Part shown: positions 10,915-22,529 of the stretch, piece after piece
How the letters are laid out: each line of letters begins with the position of its first letter
Position numbering within the stretch: position 1 is the stretch's first letter
Source of the DNA: Sarcophilus harrisii
Lineage: Eukaryota; Chordata; Mammalia; Dasyuromorphia; Dasyuridae
Assembly (NCBI RefSeq): GCF_902635505.1
Contig: NC_045427.1
Coordinates: 515,491,665 to 515,555,664, forward strand
Direction of reading: 5' to 3'
Length of the DNA: 64,000 bases
Program-made: the position numbers and the translations under genes
Notes under the pieces: generated by a model
What the model saw: the letters and a program-made list of their open reading frames with translations, nothing else
Told to the model about the DNA's origin: nothing
Databases searched by the model: none

Positions 10915-11990
10915 AGAGAAAAATCTAATGATCACCACCTGAAAAAGATTCTACAAGGAAAACCTACAAGAATATCATTGCTAAATTTCAAAAACCCCAA
11001 ATCAAAAAGAAAAATTTTACAAGTAACAACAGCAAAAAATAAAAAAAATTCACATTCACTGGAGCCATAATTAGGTTTACACAAGATCTATTGGCAACTA
11101 CAATAAAAGACAAGGGTCTTGGAATACTATATATCAAAGATCAAAGGAACTAGGATTGGGGCAGAAAATAGTACATCCAGCAAAATTAAGTATATTGTTG
11201 AATTAAAAAAAAAGATATTCAGTGAATTGCCATATTTTTGGTGTTTTATTGCAAACAAACCTGAACTTAATAGAAAATTTGACATATAAGAGCCAATATC
11301 AAAGACTAATTTCAAGGAATTCAATAAGAACAAACTGTTTGTGTTTTATATGTGGAAATATAAACCATGTGTCTAATATTGTCATTAGTAATTAGATAGT
11401 TCAAAAGAAAGATTGGGGTAGAGCTAAGTATGTGATTCTAAAAAGCAAAACTGTGCAGGAAAAGGTAAAAGCAGTAATTATATTTTACAAATGAGGTGAG
11501 AGAGCAAGAATTGATACAGAGGAATTAAATGGGGGAGGAGGACTGGTAGTTTTGAGATCCTATTCACATCAGGAATGAGTTGAAGAGGAAACAATATACA
11601 TATATCTAGAAAGATATAAACTCTCCACAATTTATAAAGAAATAAGAGGGGGATAAATAGGATAAGGCAGGGTTTAGAAGAGTATACAGAAGATTAACAG
11701 AAGTGGGATAAAGTATGTAAATTAATAGGAATGGGATAAAGAGTGAGGGAAAAGAGGGGATAAGATAAAAGAAGGACCCTTGGGCAGGGGAGAAAATTAA
11801 ATAATAGCAAGGCAAGCTAGCAGGTAAAAGTAAAGTAGAAGAGTTGGCAGGGATAGGAAATAAGAGATAGACAAACACAATAACAATAATCAGGAGTAGA
11901 ATTTATTAGAAAATAAAGTAGGAGTAGTAATCCTTGATCTCAAAGTCAAAGTTTAAAAAGATTCAATCAAAAAAGAGAAATCTAAGTGTC
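10915..11990 (+). mobile_element. L1-like internal fragment
   Basis: ACAAGATCTATTGGCAACTAC, GGTCTTGGAATACTATATA, ACATCCAGCAAAATTAAGTA and GAACTTAATAGAAAATTTGA resemble the marsupial L1 segment between ORF1 and ORF2. The purine-rich part after 11340 may belong to it. No long L1 frame survives. Confidence 0.5.
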
Positions 11991-12009
11991 TGTCATGTTA
12001 TCATTGTCC

Positions 12010-12210
12010 CAGTAGTTCTCAAACTTTTGTTTTCAGTATCTTTATCCTATTAAAAATTATTGAGGATCTCTCCAAAGAGTTTTTGTTTATCTGGATTATA
12101 TTTATAGACATTTACCATATTGGAAATAAAAATTATTTTTGAATTTGTAGACACTCTAAAAGGGTTTCAGGAATCCCCAGGATTCTCTAGACCATACTTT
12201 GAGAACCACA
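12010..12210. mobile_element. Non-autonomous hAT-type DNA transposon
   Basis: 201 bp with terminal inverted repeats CAGTAGTTCTCAAACTTT and (reverse complement of the right end) TGTGGTTCTCAAAGTATG. The interior AAAATTATTGAGGATCTC and GTTTATCTGGATTATATTT match a familiar mammal-wide MER-type element. No exact 8-bp target duplication remains. Confidence 0.8.
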
Positions 12211-12364
12211 AAACAACCAGATAGTATAAGATTGAAATATTGCTATAGCATAGGAAATGATAGGTTAGTGGATTTAGAAAAATATAGAAAGCCTTGGACC
12301 TAAGAAGGATGATGTTATTGATCTTCAGAGAAACAGAGGACAAATAAGCATAATACAACCTTAC

Positions 12365-12500
12365 ATAGATGTATAAGAATATATGTGTTTATATATGTAT
12401 GATTATAGGTATCTATGTATATGTAGATATATATATATGTATACATGTATATGTGTGTGTGTCTGTGTGTAGATTCATTTATTTCTGTGAAAACATATAT
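12365..12500. repeat. TATG/GTGT microsatellite
   Basis: Interrupted TATATG, GTATAC and GTGTGTGT runs. Confidence 0.8.
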
Positions 12501-12794
12501 ATGTGCTTAACTGTAGCCTATTTAGGGAAAGTGGAGGGTGGAGGAAAATAGAAAAAAAGAATAAAGTTAAAAGTGCACAGAAAAACTATAAAGAACCTTG
12601 GAAGCCCAATCCCCTCTTTTTACACATTTGGAAAATGAGATCAGGGTAAGTAAGTAATTTGCTTAAGATCAATCAATCAAATACTCATTAAACATTACTT
12701 TGTTCTAAATACTGGAGACTCAAAAAAAATTAAAATCTCTATTCTTAAGAAGCTTATTGACAAAAAAAATAAAAAAATAAAAAAAAGAGAGAGA

Positions 12795-13200
12795 GAGAAC
12801 CAGGAAAACGTTGTACACAGTATCAGCCACTTTAGATAATCAACTGTGATGGATTCAGCTCTTCTCAAGAACAGAATGATCCATGACAAGTACAAAGGAC
12901 TCACAAAGAAATATTCTGTTCATATCCAGATGGAGAACTGATGGACTCTGAATGCAGATCGAAGCACATTTTTCTCACTTTATCCTTTTTTGTGGATTTT
13001 TTTCCTTTTTGACTGTTTTTTTTTCTTTCACAACTGTGACTAATATATGCATATATATATGTATATATATATAAAAATCTATATTAAATTGTCCACCATT
13101 TTAGGAAGAAGGGAAGAAAGGGAGAAAAATTTAGAACTCAAAATTTTATAAAATAAATACTAAAAATTTTCTTGATACATAATTGGAAAAAATAAAATAC
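12795..13200 (+). mobile_element. Non-LTR element 3' end, longest copy
   Basis: AACCAGGAAAACGTTGTACA, GATAATCAACTGTGATGGA, GAGAACTGATGGACTCTGAA, GCAGATCGAAGCACA, GGGAGAAAAATTTAGAACTC and an AATAAAATACTATTAAA tail. The same family as 1937 and 60690, with more 5' sequence here. Confidence 0.65.
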
Positions 13201-13599
13201 TATTAAAAAGGATTAAAGGAAGCTTATGACAAGTCCATATAGACATTGGCAGGTGGGGTAATAATCATATAACTTCAGTCTGCCTATAGACAAAGATGAA
13301 GCTCAAAATGCCACTTGAAAGACACTGTGTCTGGGACATGCTGACTGAAATTGGCAAGGTCACACTTAAAAATAAATCAGACTTATTTACAAAAGCAAGG
13401 AATCTATACTCACACAGGAATCTTCCTGATTCCAGACCCTCACTCCCTATCCACTGCAACACCCAGATGCCCTATATGGTACCAGCCATAGCGTGCCCCT
13501 TTTTAGACATGCTTGTATATACCACCAGCCCAGATAGAAAGTCACCTCACAACAGCCACCTGGCACAAATCAGTCCCTCCCCAGAGGTAGGAATAAATG

Positions 13600-13725
13600 A
13601 AAGAATGAAAAAGCATTTTTTAAGAAACTATTGTGTGCCAGGCTCTATGCTAGGCACTAGAGATACAAATACAAAAGTGAAACAATCTCTGCTCTTCAAA
13701 GGTTATATTCTGATCTTGAAGAAAT
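13600..13725 (+). mobile_element. Mammal-wide 'GTGCCAGGC' repeat fragment
   Basis: ATTGTGTGCCAGGCTCTATG, CTAGGCACTAGAGATACAAA and TCTGCTCTTCAAAGG. Confidence 0.65.
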
Positions 13726-13739
13726 CACACATATGAGAG

Positions 13740-14270
13740 TGTGATTATTAGTGCCTTTGGTCTAAGGCACAGGGACCTGAGTGAAACCACAGGGTAGTTG
13801 ATAGACAACCATCTCCTTACCATTAACCCTAATAGTATTAGTTTGATTATTGTTCCCTGAAGTTGACTAGATAGTGTGTTATATCTCACTATATCTCATT
13901 TACTCACCAGTTGGGATCAGCTCATTAGATTAATACTTTTAAGAGGAGAAAGAGGAGGGAGAGTGTTTCTTGGAGGCAAGTTGTAGAGAAGTGCTGTTCC
14001 AGGCGAAGAAAGGGGAGCAGCAGCAGGGCAGATGGCCAGATGTCTGGAGAGATGCTGGTTTCCTGATGGATAGTTGGATGAATTGGAGGATCTCTCGTGT
14101 TACCATCAACAAAATAATATACTCCCTAGTCATAAGCCAGCTGGTGATGACGCCTCCGCTAACTGGACCATGAGGCCCATCTTTTTTTGAAATACTCACA
14201 AGGGTAGACAAAGCCCCATGGAGAATTATACAACCTCTGCTCCTGGAGACAAATGGTCAGTATTGAAGCC
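13740..14270. other. Repeat-poor block, possible conserved non-coding sequence
   Basis: About 500 bp free of recognisable SINE, LINE or LTR sequence, with balanced composition and overlapping open frames on both strands. No domain was recognised. Candidate regulatory element in the gene desert. Confidence 0.3.
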
Positions 14271-14274
14271 TGGA

Positions 14275-14460
14275 CAGGATCATTAGAGCTAGAGGAAACA
14301 GATTAATTAATTATATACCCTTATTTTGCAGATAAGGAAAAGAAGGGGCAGAGAATTTAAATGATTTGTCAAGGTCAAATAAGTATAAATTACAGAGCAG
14401 GAATTTTAACCAAATCTGAAGATTCCAGATCTTTATCCCACATCATATTATCTGTCCTAC
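14275..14460 (-). mobile_element. MIR-type SINE
   Basis: TTTTGCAGATAAGGAAAAGA, GTCAAGGTCAAATAAGTA, CAGAGCAGGAATTT. Confidence 0.65.
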
Positions 14461-14464
14461 TGTG

Positions 14465-15275
14465 CTCAGTTCAACTTTTCTCTGTCTATTCTCTCAGTCC
14501 CTTTTGACCAGTCCGGAAATTCTGGTACCACACTGACATCTTATGGAACAAAGCTAGCAATAATTTGGCTTGTAAAGGATTGAGACATAAAACATAAGTC
14601 CACCTTTCCCTCTTAGCACAGCCCTCATTTTATTTCTAGGAAGATGGGTAAGAAAGGCAGAAGGCCTAGAGGAAGCAGAGACTAAGGGCATGTCCAACCT
14701 AGGTAGATGATGGCACAGCATTAATCTCCCAATCCCAGGATCTGAAGCTCTCTTCCTCAGGAAGCCAGATAAATGAATAAATGGGAAGGAAAGAATCTTT
14801 TTAACAGATGATGATTTTAGGAAGAACATTGACAACCTGGAGTAAAGCCAGAGCAGAGAAGCAGAGACCCTACAATGCAAGGATAAAGTGAAGGATTTAA
14901 GAATGTTTAGCCCAGAGAAAAAGAGAACTGAAAAGGTTCACTGTTAGGGTGAACAAGGTGCTAAGTAAGTGGAATTGAGGAGACAGTGGTTAAATCTAGT
15001 TTAGCATTGATTTAGTCCTACAACAAATAATGGTTTCCTAATGATATAATGATTGGTGTGTACTCAGTGTACAGAATATAAGCAAGAAGCTCTCAGGGCC
15101 AGACACAGAAACCTACTAGAAGCTCATTCAGAGGAAGCTGGAGGCAGAAGCTGACAGAGGCAAAGGACTAGCAGCAGGAGCTCTCGGAACCAATGAGAGA
15201 GAGAGGCCTCTAAGAAAGCTATCAAAGAGATGGAACTAGAAGCAACAGATGAAAGAAGAAAAATAAAGTCTCAGT
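14465..15275. other. Unassigned sequence
   Basis: About 800 bp with a purine-rich right half (15080-15260). Frames of up to 108 codons on the - strand have no recognisable domain. Confidence 0.45.
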
Positions 15276-15279
15276 TAGA

Positions 15280-15535
15280 GGCGGCTAATTGGCATAGTGG
15301 ATAAAGCACTAGATCTAGAGTCAGGAAGATTTGAATTCGAATATGGCATTGAACTTTAGCTAGATAGTCACTTAATCTGTTTGCTTCAGTTTCCTTAATT
15401 GTAAGAGGAGCATAATAATATCTACATCCCAGGATTGTTTTGAGAAATAAATGGTATATTTATAAAACACTTATCACAGGGCCTGACACATAGCAGAAGT
15501 TTAATAAATACCTATTTCTTTCCTTCCTTCCATGG
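15280..15535 (+). mobile_element. THER1/MIR-type SINE with L2-like end
   Basis: GGCATAGTGGATAAAGCACT, AGAGTCAGGAAGATTTG, CCCAGGATTGTTTTGAG, then GCCTGACACATAGCAGAAG and TTAATAAATACC. Confidence 0.85.
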
Positions 15536-15539
15536 AAAA

Positions 15540-16055
15540 AAATCTTCCTTATAGAGATATTTAAAATGGGAAAATTTTACTTTAGAAAATAGAGGGTCTC
15601 CTTTCATTAAAGGGATTTATAAAGAGGCCAGATTATCAATTGTTGGGAATATGGTAGAAGGGACTTTTGGTAAAATACAAGTTGTACTAGGTAACCTCTG
15701 AGATATCTTCAAACTCAGTTTCCATGATTTTGTGATCAGAAACCATCAATTGATCTCTCTGGAGTATGCCTTCAGCTTCCTTCCCAGGAATGCTCTGATT
15801 AGATTATGGAGAAGCACTTGTCCTGTGGCCTGCTCTTCCTCAGGTGTCTCACAAAAGTATGGCTATAAACTACAAACCAGTGGTTGCTAATGGGACAGAC
15901 CAGGAGATTTTTCAGCAGTAGTCCCAACTCATCTTCAAACCTGTTATGAACATCTTGCTCCTGTGATTAGATACAGTGGTCTGTCGTGGGGACAGACTTA
16001 TGAAGGAGCCCAGGGAATAAAAAATATCTCCCTCTCCACAAAAAAAATACTGACA
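15540..16055. other. Unassigned sequence
   Basis: Mixed AT-rich sequence. Part of 15600-15750 may be decayed MIR. No gene seen. Confidence 0.45.
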
Positions 16056-16059
16056 AAAT

Positions 16060-16226
16060 AAAAATCAAAGATTTCGCAGCAGCTAGGAGGTACAGTGAAT
16101 AGAGCACCAGCCCTGAAGTCAGGAAGACCTCAGTTCAAATCAAATCTCAGACTTAACACTTCCTAACTGTGTGACCCTGGGCAAGTCACTTAGCCCAAAT
16201 TGCCTCAGGGAAAAAAATCAAAGATT
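16060..16226 (+). mobile_element. Full-length tRNA-derived SINE with 14-bp target duplication
   Basis: AAAAATCAAAGATT at 16060-16073 recurs at 16213-16226. The insert starts CAGCAGCTAGGAGG and contains the tRNA-like box B region (AGTTCAAATC), then TGTGACCCTGGGCAAGTCAC, and ends GCCTCAGGG plus A-run. The intact duplication suggests it is one of the younger SINEs here. Confidence 0.85.
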
Positions 16227-16229
16227 CCT

Positions 16230-17265
16230 TTGAATTAGAAGGATCTAATTCAAACCTCTGCCTTTCCCCCCACCCAACTTGTGGCCTATTGCTTAAAATG
16301 TCTTTACTGGAAGAACAGAACCTTTCATTCTTCTATTGGAAAGAAGATTTAAAATGCAGGTTCTCCTGAAGGTAGGATTCCAAATGTCTTAAATTTATAT
16401 AAAAGTAAAAAAGATTGATATCATAGCTTCTCCTTAAACAAAAAATAAAGAATGAGGTCGTGGAGCGACCAAAAAGGACCATTCAAGCAGGGAAGAAGAT
16501 ATAACTTAAGTACAAAGAGAAACATGACTCCATTCACAATTTAGCCCTGTTCCAATCCCTAGGAATGAAATTCCCTTCCCATCTTCCTCCTACTTTACTT
16601 CTTGTAACAAGAGCAGGTGGGATCATGTCTATAAAATATTTTGCACACCTTAAAGTGCTTATTAACTACTACTGGTTAGGATAACTAATGTTCTCTAAAC
16701 AGCTTCTGCACTAGCCATCCCTCCCTCTCCAACCAACCAACACACACAGTCTTCCTTCTTATCCCTTCCTCAGCCCGCTTCTGCCTCCTGCACAGCTTCT
16801 AGTCATCTAACTCCTTGCGGCCATTCATTCCAAAACCCACCTCAGTCAGAAAGCTTTTCCCAACTAACCCCAGCTGATATTTCATCACATTCAGTCTGGC
16901 TGAGGTCTACTTAGGCTATTTATGATCAATTGACTAGCTACCCTTAACAGACCACCGGGAGTCTGCACAAAGTGTTATTCTAGACACAGTTCCCTGCCTG
17001 AGAAGGAAAGGCTCAGGGTCTCCTGGCTGCTCCTGGAACGAGGGGCTCCATCTCCCCACTCTGGACATTTCCAACATCTGTTCTTCATGCCTGCAATTCT
17101 CTAGATGTGTTTAATCAAACCAAAATAAGCACTGATACTATAAAGGTCAAAACCGTCTGCTACTCTCTTCTTCTCAATCTCTATCCAACTCTACCATCTC
17201 CTTTCACAGAGCCTTGTGGAGTTTTTAGCAAACTACCCTTCAAATTAAACCTCTTACTCTCATGT
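16230..17265. other. Unassigned sequence, right part possibly decayed L2
   Basis: Nothing recognised in 16230-16680. From about 16690 the C/T-rich composition resembles an old L2 segment split by the SINE at 17272. No gene. Confidence 0.35.
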
Positions 17266-17271
17266 TTCTTA

Positions 17272-17516
17272 GAGCATCTAGGGGACACACCAGATACAGT
17301 GCCCAGCCTGGAGTCAGGAAGATTCTGAGTTCAAATCTGGTCAAAGACATTTACTAACTGTGTGATGTTGGGCAAGTCATTTCACCCTGCATGCCTCAGT
17401 TTCCTGATCTGTAAAATGAGCTGGAAAAAGACATGGCAAACCACTCCAGTATCTTTGCCAAGAAAGCCCCAAATAAAGTCACCAAGAGTTGGACATGATT
17501 TAAAAAAGACTGAAAA
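17272..17516 (+). mobile_element. Mar1-like CORE-SINE
   Basis: GGAGTCAGGAAGATTCTGAG, CTAACTGTGTGATGTTGGGC, CAAACCACTCCAGTATCTTT, GTCACCAAGAGTTGGACATG. The SINE appears to sit in L2-like sequence. Confidence 0.85.
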
Positions 17517-17524
17517 ATTTCATG

Positions 17525-18990
17525 TTCCTCACACCTTTTTGCAATCACAGAAATTTGATTCTCCCTTGAAGATGCTCATCTGTTACTTATTCCTCATTCT
17601 CTTTAAACTTTTATATAATCTTGATTATCCTCTTTCTGATTTTCATGGCACTGACCCTTATAGAATGATGGAGGACCATCATTCATCTCCTACTTCCTCT
17701 GCACAACTATCCCCCAGGCTTCTGACCTAAGCCCTCTAACACTATCTCAGTGATTTTATAAGCGCAGCTGAATTCAACAATCATCTCTACGCAGATTATT
17801 CTGAAATCTATATATAACTTAGCCTCATTTTATCTTATCCTTCATCTCTCATTGCTTGCTAAATATCTCCAACTGGATATTGCCGAAGTATCTCAAACTC
17901 AACATGCACAAAACAGAACTCATGATCTTTCCATCTTAAACTCTCTTTTTCCTCCTAGGCTTCCTCTTTTTGTTGAGGGCATTCCTCTATTCTTCCAATT
18001 ACCCAGGTTCACAATCAAAAACTTGTCTTTGTCTCTTCATTCTCATTCACAACATTCCTCCACATCTAGTTAAAGTAGCTGATTCTTATCATTCCATCCT
18101 TCAACATATCTCCATCCTGTTCTTTTCTAGGTACTCAAACCACAACCACCCTCATCTGAGTGCCAGTCACTAATTGACTGCCAGTCACCTAATTGACTTT
18201 CTGTCCCTAGTCTCTCCTCTCTTCAATCCATCCTTCACACAGGGCTGCCAAATTATTGTTCCTAAAGTATAAGCTTGACCATGTCACTCTGCTGCTGAAG
18301 AAGTTTCAATGGTTCTCTATTGTCTTTAGGATAAAATACAAAATTTATCCACTTAGTATTTCAGATCCTTCACACTTTGGCTCCAAGCTGTCTTTCCAGA
18401 ATAATTGCACACTAATTCCCCTCATGTATTCTATGTTCTAGCCAAACTGGTCTGTTTTGTTCCCCTACCACACATTCCATCTGGGCCTTAGCTCAGACTG
18501 TTTGTCCTCCATGCCTGGACTCTTTTCTTCCACAACACTTTGTCTTGACACCTCAATCTCCCTTCAAGGTTCACCTAGAAGGCATCATTCTTCAAGAGAT
18601 CTGCCTTCCATTCTTTCTGCTGTTAGTGACTCCTTCCTGATCACTGGATATTTTTTTTGGAAGGGTCTACATCCTGTATTTACTTATCTGTATCTGTATT
18701 GTCTTCCCCTGGTCTGAAAGTATTTAACTCAGGCTTTGTGAACTTGTTATTTTTTAAATTATAAATGCCTTAGCAGTTCTACATATTTAATGTTCTATAT
18801 TTAAAAGCATTCTCAAAAAAAGGTCCATAGGCTTCACCAGGCTGTCAAAAAGAGCTCATGACAGACTCCAAAAGGGTTAAGAATGCCCAAGACCTTCTCA
18901 TTTTTTTATCTATCTCCCCAGTGTCTGGCTGCACTTACATAGTAAGTGCTAAATAAATGCTTGTTAACTGTTTAACTGATTCTAGAACCT
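17525..18990 (+). mobile_element. L2 LINE, long 3' copy
   Basis: Follows the L2 3' region in order: TCAAACTCAACATGCACAAA, CAGAACTCATGATCTTTCC, GCTGCCAAATTATTGTTCC, GACCATGTCACTCTGCTGC, TTCAATGGTTCTCTATTGTC, TCCATGCCTGGACTCTTTTC, and the terminus GTGCTAAATAAATGCTTGTT. The remaining open frames are short reverse-transcriptase-end remnants. Decayed and immobile. Confidence 0.85.
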
Positions 18991-19164
18991 ATTTCCCTGG
19001 TTATTATGAAAATATAATTTGCTTTTTGTATGTTTTTTCAATTAAAATAAATCTATCAGTTATTCTCTTTATATTCCACTTTCAGAACCTATTTGTTAAT
19101 TTAGATAAACGCTCACCCCTTAATCACAGCTCCTAAAGATGACTGAAGTTCAGGTTCATGGTAT

Positions 19165-19285
19165 GAAATCAGATTGTGAACTCCTTGAAGGCAGGGGACT
19201 ATCTTTTGCCATTTTTTGTGTCTCTAGTACTTAGGAAGGGTCTGGCACATAGTAGGCACTTAATAAATGTTTTATTGGCTCTAAC
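19165..19285 (+). mobile_element. L2-type 3' terminus
   Basis: GTGAACTCCTTGAAGGCAGG, GTCTGGCACATAGTAGGCAC, TTAATAAATG. Confidence 0.85.
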
Positions 19286-19289
19286 TCAA

Positions 19290-20080
19290 GTTGTACTTGG
19301 GAAACTCAGTTTTGTTTATGAATACACAATGATCCATGATATAATTTAATAACAGAAACTCTAGTGCGGAGTTTCCGAAATTGTAAGGTGCTTTTGCAAT
19401 TTCCAGGATGGTCATTATTAGCCCCATCTCCATCTCCTTCCCCGACTCTTGACAAGCTGTGTCATCAATAATGGCTCTTTTGCTGCCTCTCCTCTCCTTT
19501 TTGACTTTTGCTTGCATTTACACTGTGTGGTCAGCCACTGTGTCTCTCGCATTAAGCCATAAATGTTTTGGAACCAAAAGTCGGTTCAGCTCCATGGCAG
19601 GGACATCAGAGGGATTCCCAAAACGTTTCATCTCAGCAGGAGCCAAAGTGCTTTTCAGATGAGAAAACCAGGGATGTTCTTTTAACCCTAGGAATGGGGA
19701 AAGGCCACGATCCCCCTGCATCTTTGCCTTCCACCACGGCCAGCTTTTCTCCCCGAAGGCTAAGTCACCCGCCTGAGAAGGGACCGTGAGGCTGTGGCTC
19801 TTGCCTGAGAGGCCCTGAGGCAGCTCCCGGGCTGGCTGCTGCTGCTGCAGGATGGCTGGGGGTTGCAGTCACTTTGTCCCTGCATGCTTCGCAGGTTAGT
19901 ATGCACCAAACTATGCTTGGGTGGCTGACTGCCCGTGGGCCAGAAACTCTTGGCAGAGAGCAGAGCAGCATGTGTCTGTCCTCTGCAGAGTCCAGAGGTG
20001 ATGACAGCTTCTGGCAGGGTTGACTGGTTCATTAGCACTCCCTGCTCCCTCCTTACCATCACTCACCCCCCTAGCCACCG
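19290..20080. other. Repeat-poor block, possible conserved non-coding sequence
   Basis: About 800 bp with no SINE or LINE signature, between two L2 copies. Balanced composition gives overlapping frames on both strands (up to 100 codons) without any domain I recognise. The left part has sequence such as GAGTTTCCGAAATTGTAAGG and GCATTAAGCCATAAATG, of the kind seen in developmental enhancers. Inference only. Confidence 0.35.
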
Positions 20081-20329
20081 AGCAATTCATCATTCAGTGA
20101 GAATTCCTGGACTGATTTCTATCCACTCAGCCCCATGCTGGGCATTGTGAAAAACAGGTCAGAAAGAGACATACAGGGTCTACCTTCAAGAAGCTTGTGT
20201 TCAAGTAGGGAGAGATTAGATGAGTATTTGTGGGGTACAAGAGGCAATGTGACAACAGAAAGATCCCTGCACCAATGGGCTGAGCCCATTGGTCCCCAAG
20301 GATCCATCTCTCCGCAGATGACTTTCAGG

Positions 20330-21130
20330 TACATGTATTATCCATCCCTAATCTCTCCCCCAAACTCAGGCCTCACATCCCCAACGTATGTCCCAGAGAC
20401 ATCTTACATTATACCAAACTCATTATCTTCTGCCGTCAGCTCTCCCCCCTTGCAGACCTCCCTGCTGATGTCCAAGGCACCTCCATTTTCCCAGTCACCC
20501 AGGCTCCCCCCCAAGTGTCATTCTCAATTCCTATTATCTCTCACTCCCACATCTATCAGGTGGTCAAGCCCCTGGCATTTTTTTCAGTTTTACCATCATC
20601 TCTTGCCTATACCCCCTTCTCCACTGCAAGATTGCCACACTCTGACCCTTGTTACCTCAGGCCACCATAGCCTTCTGACTCATATTCCTACCTAACTTCT
20701 CCCATTTCAATCCATCCTCCCCTGGGCCAGCAAAACCATCTCCCTCAGGGGCTACTCTATAAATATCCTTGTTTCTTCTTACCTCCAAGATCCTGTAAAA
20801 TCTTGTCTTTGGCTTTTAGTTTGCTGTCCCCCTTCCTACCTTACCAGTTACCTTACACCTCCTATTTACTCTACAATTCACCGACACTGCCCTCCTTGTT
20901 CTTCTTTGCACAAGCCATCTCCCCACTCTATGCATTTTACTATCCTCCATCCCTGGAATTCTGCTAATCTCTATCTTCTGACTTGCCTAGCATCCTTCAG
21001 ATGCCAGCTAAAATCCCACTTTCTATAATAGCCTCTTGAGGCTAATGGTTTCTCTGTAATATTTGTCCAATTTATTTTGTTTATATATAGTTGTTTACAT
21101 GTTGTCTGCTCAATGAGTCTGAATTCCTTA
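20330..21130 (+). mobile_element. L2 LINE, second copy
   Basis: TTACATTATACCAAACTCAT, CCAAGGCACCTCCATTTTCC, ACATCTATCAGGTGG, CTACCTAACTTCTCCC, CCATCCCTGGAATTC and CAGATGCCAGCTAAAATCCC follow the L2 order. The 186-codon frame at 20135-20695 is mostly L2-derived and unlikely to be a gene. Confidence 0.75.
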
Positions 21131-21149
21131 AGAACATGACATGTTTTGA

Positions 21150-21295
21150 GCTTTCATTTTATCCCCGTTTTACAGCTGCTGAATCTGAGATTAATTGACT
21201 TGCCTAAGCTCACACAGATGGGGTCTGAGGCTGAATTTGAATTTAGGTCTTCCTGACTCCGGATTCAGTATTCTATCCACTGTATCACTTTTATT
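21150..21295 (-). mobile_element. MIR-type SINE
   Basis: GACTTGCCTAAGCTCACACA, GGTCTTCCTGACTCCGGATT, CAGTATTCTATCCACTG. Confidence 0.85.
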
Positions 21296-21319
21296 ATTAT
21301 TGTTCCATTTTCCATTATA

Positions 21320-21570
21320 AAGTTGTTTTGTTGTTGTTCGGTTATGTCCAACTCTTTGTGACCCCATTTGAGGTTTTCTTGGCAAAGACACTGGCGTAGT
21401 TTGCCATTTTCTTATCCAGCTCATTCTACAGATGAGGAAACTGAGGCAAACAGGATGAAGTGACTTGCCCAGGGGCCTATGGCTAATATTGGAAGCCAGA
21501 TTTGAACTTAAGAAGAAAAGTCTTCCTGACCTCAGGCTTGGCACTCTATCCCCTGTGCCACCTAGCTGAT
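21320..21570 (-). mobile_element. Mar1-like CORE-SINE, full length
   Basis: GTTGTTGTTCGGTTATGTCC, CTTTGTGACCCCATTTG, CTTGGCAAAGACACTGGC, GATGAGGAAACTGAGGCAAA, TGTGCCACCTAGCTG. Confidence 0.9.
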
Positions 21571-21574
21571 CAAA

Positions 21575-22265
21575 ATTGTTGTGAGGGCACATTTTTGCTT
21601 GCTCTAGATATATTTCATGCTACTTGCCTTAGGTGCCAACATTAATAGCTACAGCTCTACTGAGTAGGCTGCTTGTAGGGAATTATAAAAGAACATGGCC
21701 AAGAGTTACATAGGCTGAGAAGCCATAAATGAGGTCAACCTGTATGTACCTGTAGCTAGATTCACTAAAATATTGAATACATAAATATTCTCGCTTTCCA
21801 CCTAGATATAAAGTGCTTGAGGATATAGACTATATTTTATATTTCTACATCATCCCCTATAGCACCTAGAAGAAATCTAAGCACAAAGTAGAGGTTCAGG
21901 GAATAGTTTTTAGTTGTATGGTCTTCAGAGACCTGAGAATAGAGAAGGCAAAAAGGATGATAAAATGGTAAAAATGAGAAGAAATGTGGAGGGGGTAGCT
22001 AAATCAGGAATTAGACCCATGCAGTATTTAGTGGACAGTGGGCCATTAGAAAGTGTCGGCTATAACTATCACTCCTTTCTCATTCATCCTCCAAAGAGGG
22101 TGGATTTATTAATTGAATTAAACAACAGAATCCATTGTTAATGAATTGTGATTTTATTACTTTGCAGTATGTAGAATGCCAGGTGATTGTCGTGATGTAG
22201 CTTTCTGTCTGGGCTGGCAATATATACGGGCACGTATAAAATGAGTCATGATATGGCTGGCATCC
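21575..22265. other. Unassigned sequence
   Basis: A possible L2-like end at 21800-21910. Otherwise nothing recognised. The 75-codon frame at 21914 has no domain. Confidence 0.45.
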
Positions 22266-22270
22266 TATAG

Positions 22271-22525
22271 GGCAGCGGGGTGGTGCAGTGGATAGAGTGC
22301 CAGGGCCTAAGGATACCTCTTCCCAAATTCAAATTTGGCCTCAGCCACTTAGTAGCTGTATGGCCCTGAGCAAGTCACTTAATTAACCCTGTTAGTGTCA
22401 GTTTCCTCACCTATCAAATGAGCTGGACAAAGAAATGGCAAATCACTCCAGAAGCTTTGCCAAGAAAATTATAAACGGGGTCACAAAGAACTGGACCCAA
22501 CTGAAATGATTGAACAACAACACAT
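22271..22525 (+). mobile_element. Mar1-like CORE-SINE, full length
   Basis: GGTGCAGTGGATAGAGTGCC, GTAGCTGTATGGCCCTGAGC, GAGCTGGACAAAGAAATGGC, GGGGTCACAAAGAACTGGAC and ATTGAACAACAACA. Confidence 0.9.
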
Positions 22526-22529
22526 ATAA

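Noticed and set aside
17107-18717. Series of six or seven + strand frames suggesting a multi-exon gene
   Set aside because: They fall in Mar1-like SINE and L2 sequence, with no splice-linked domain.
20135-20695. 186-codon open frame (+)
   Set aside because: Most of it lies in an L2 3' region, rich in Ser/Pro from C/T-rich repeat sequence.
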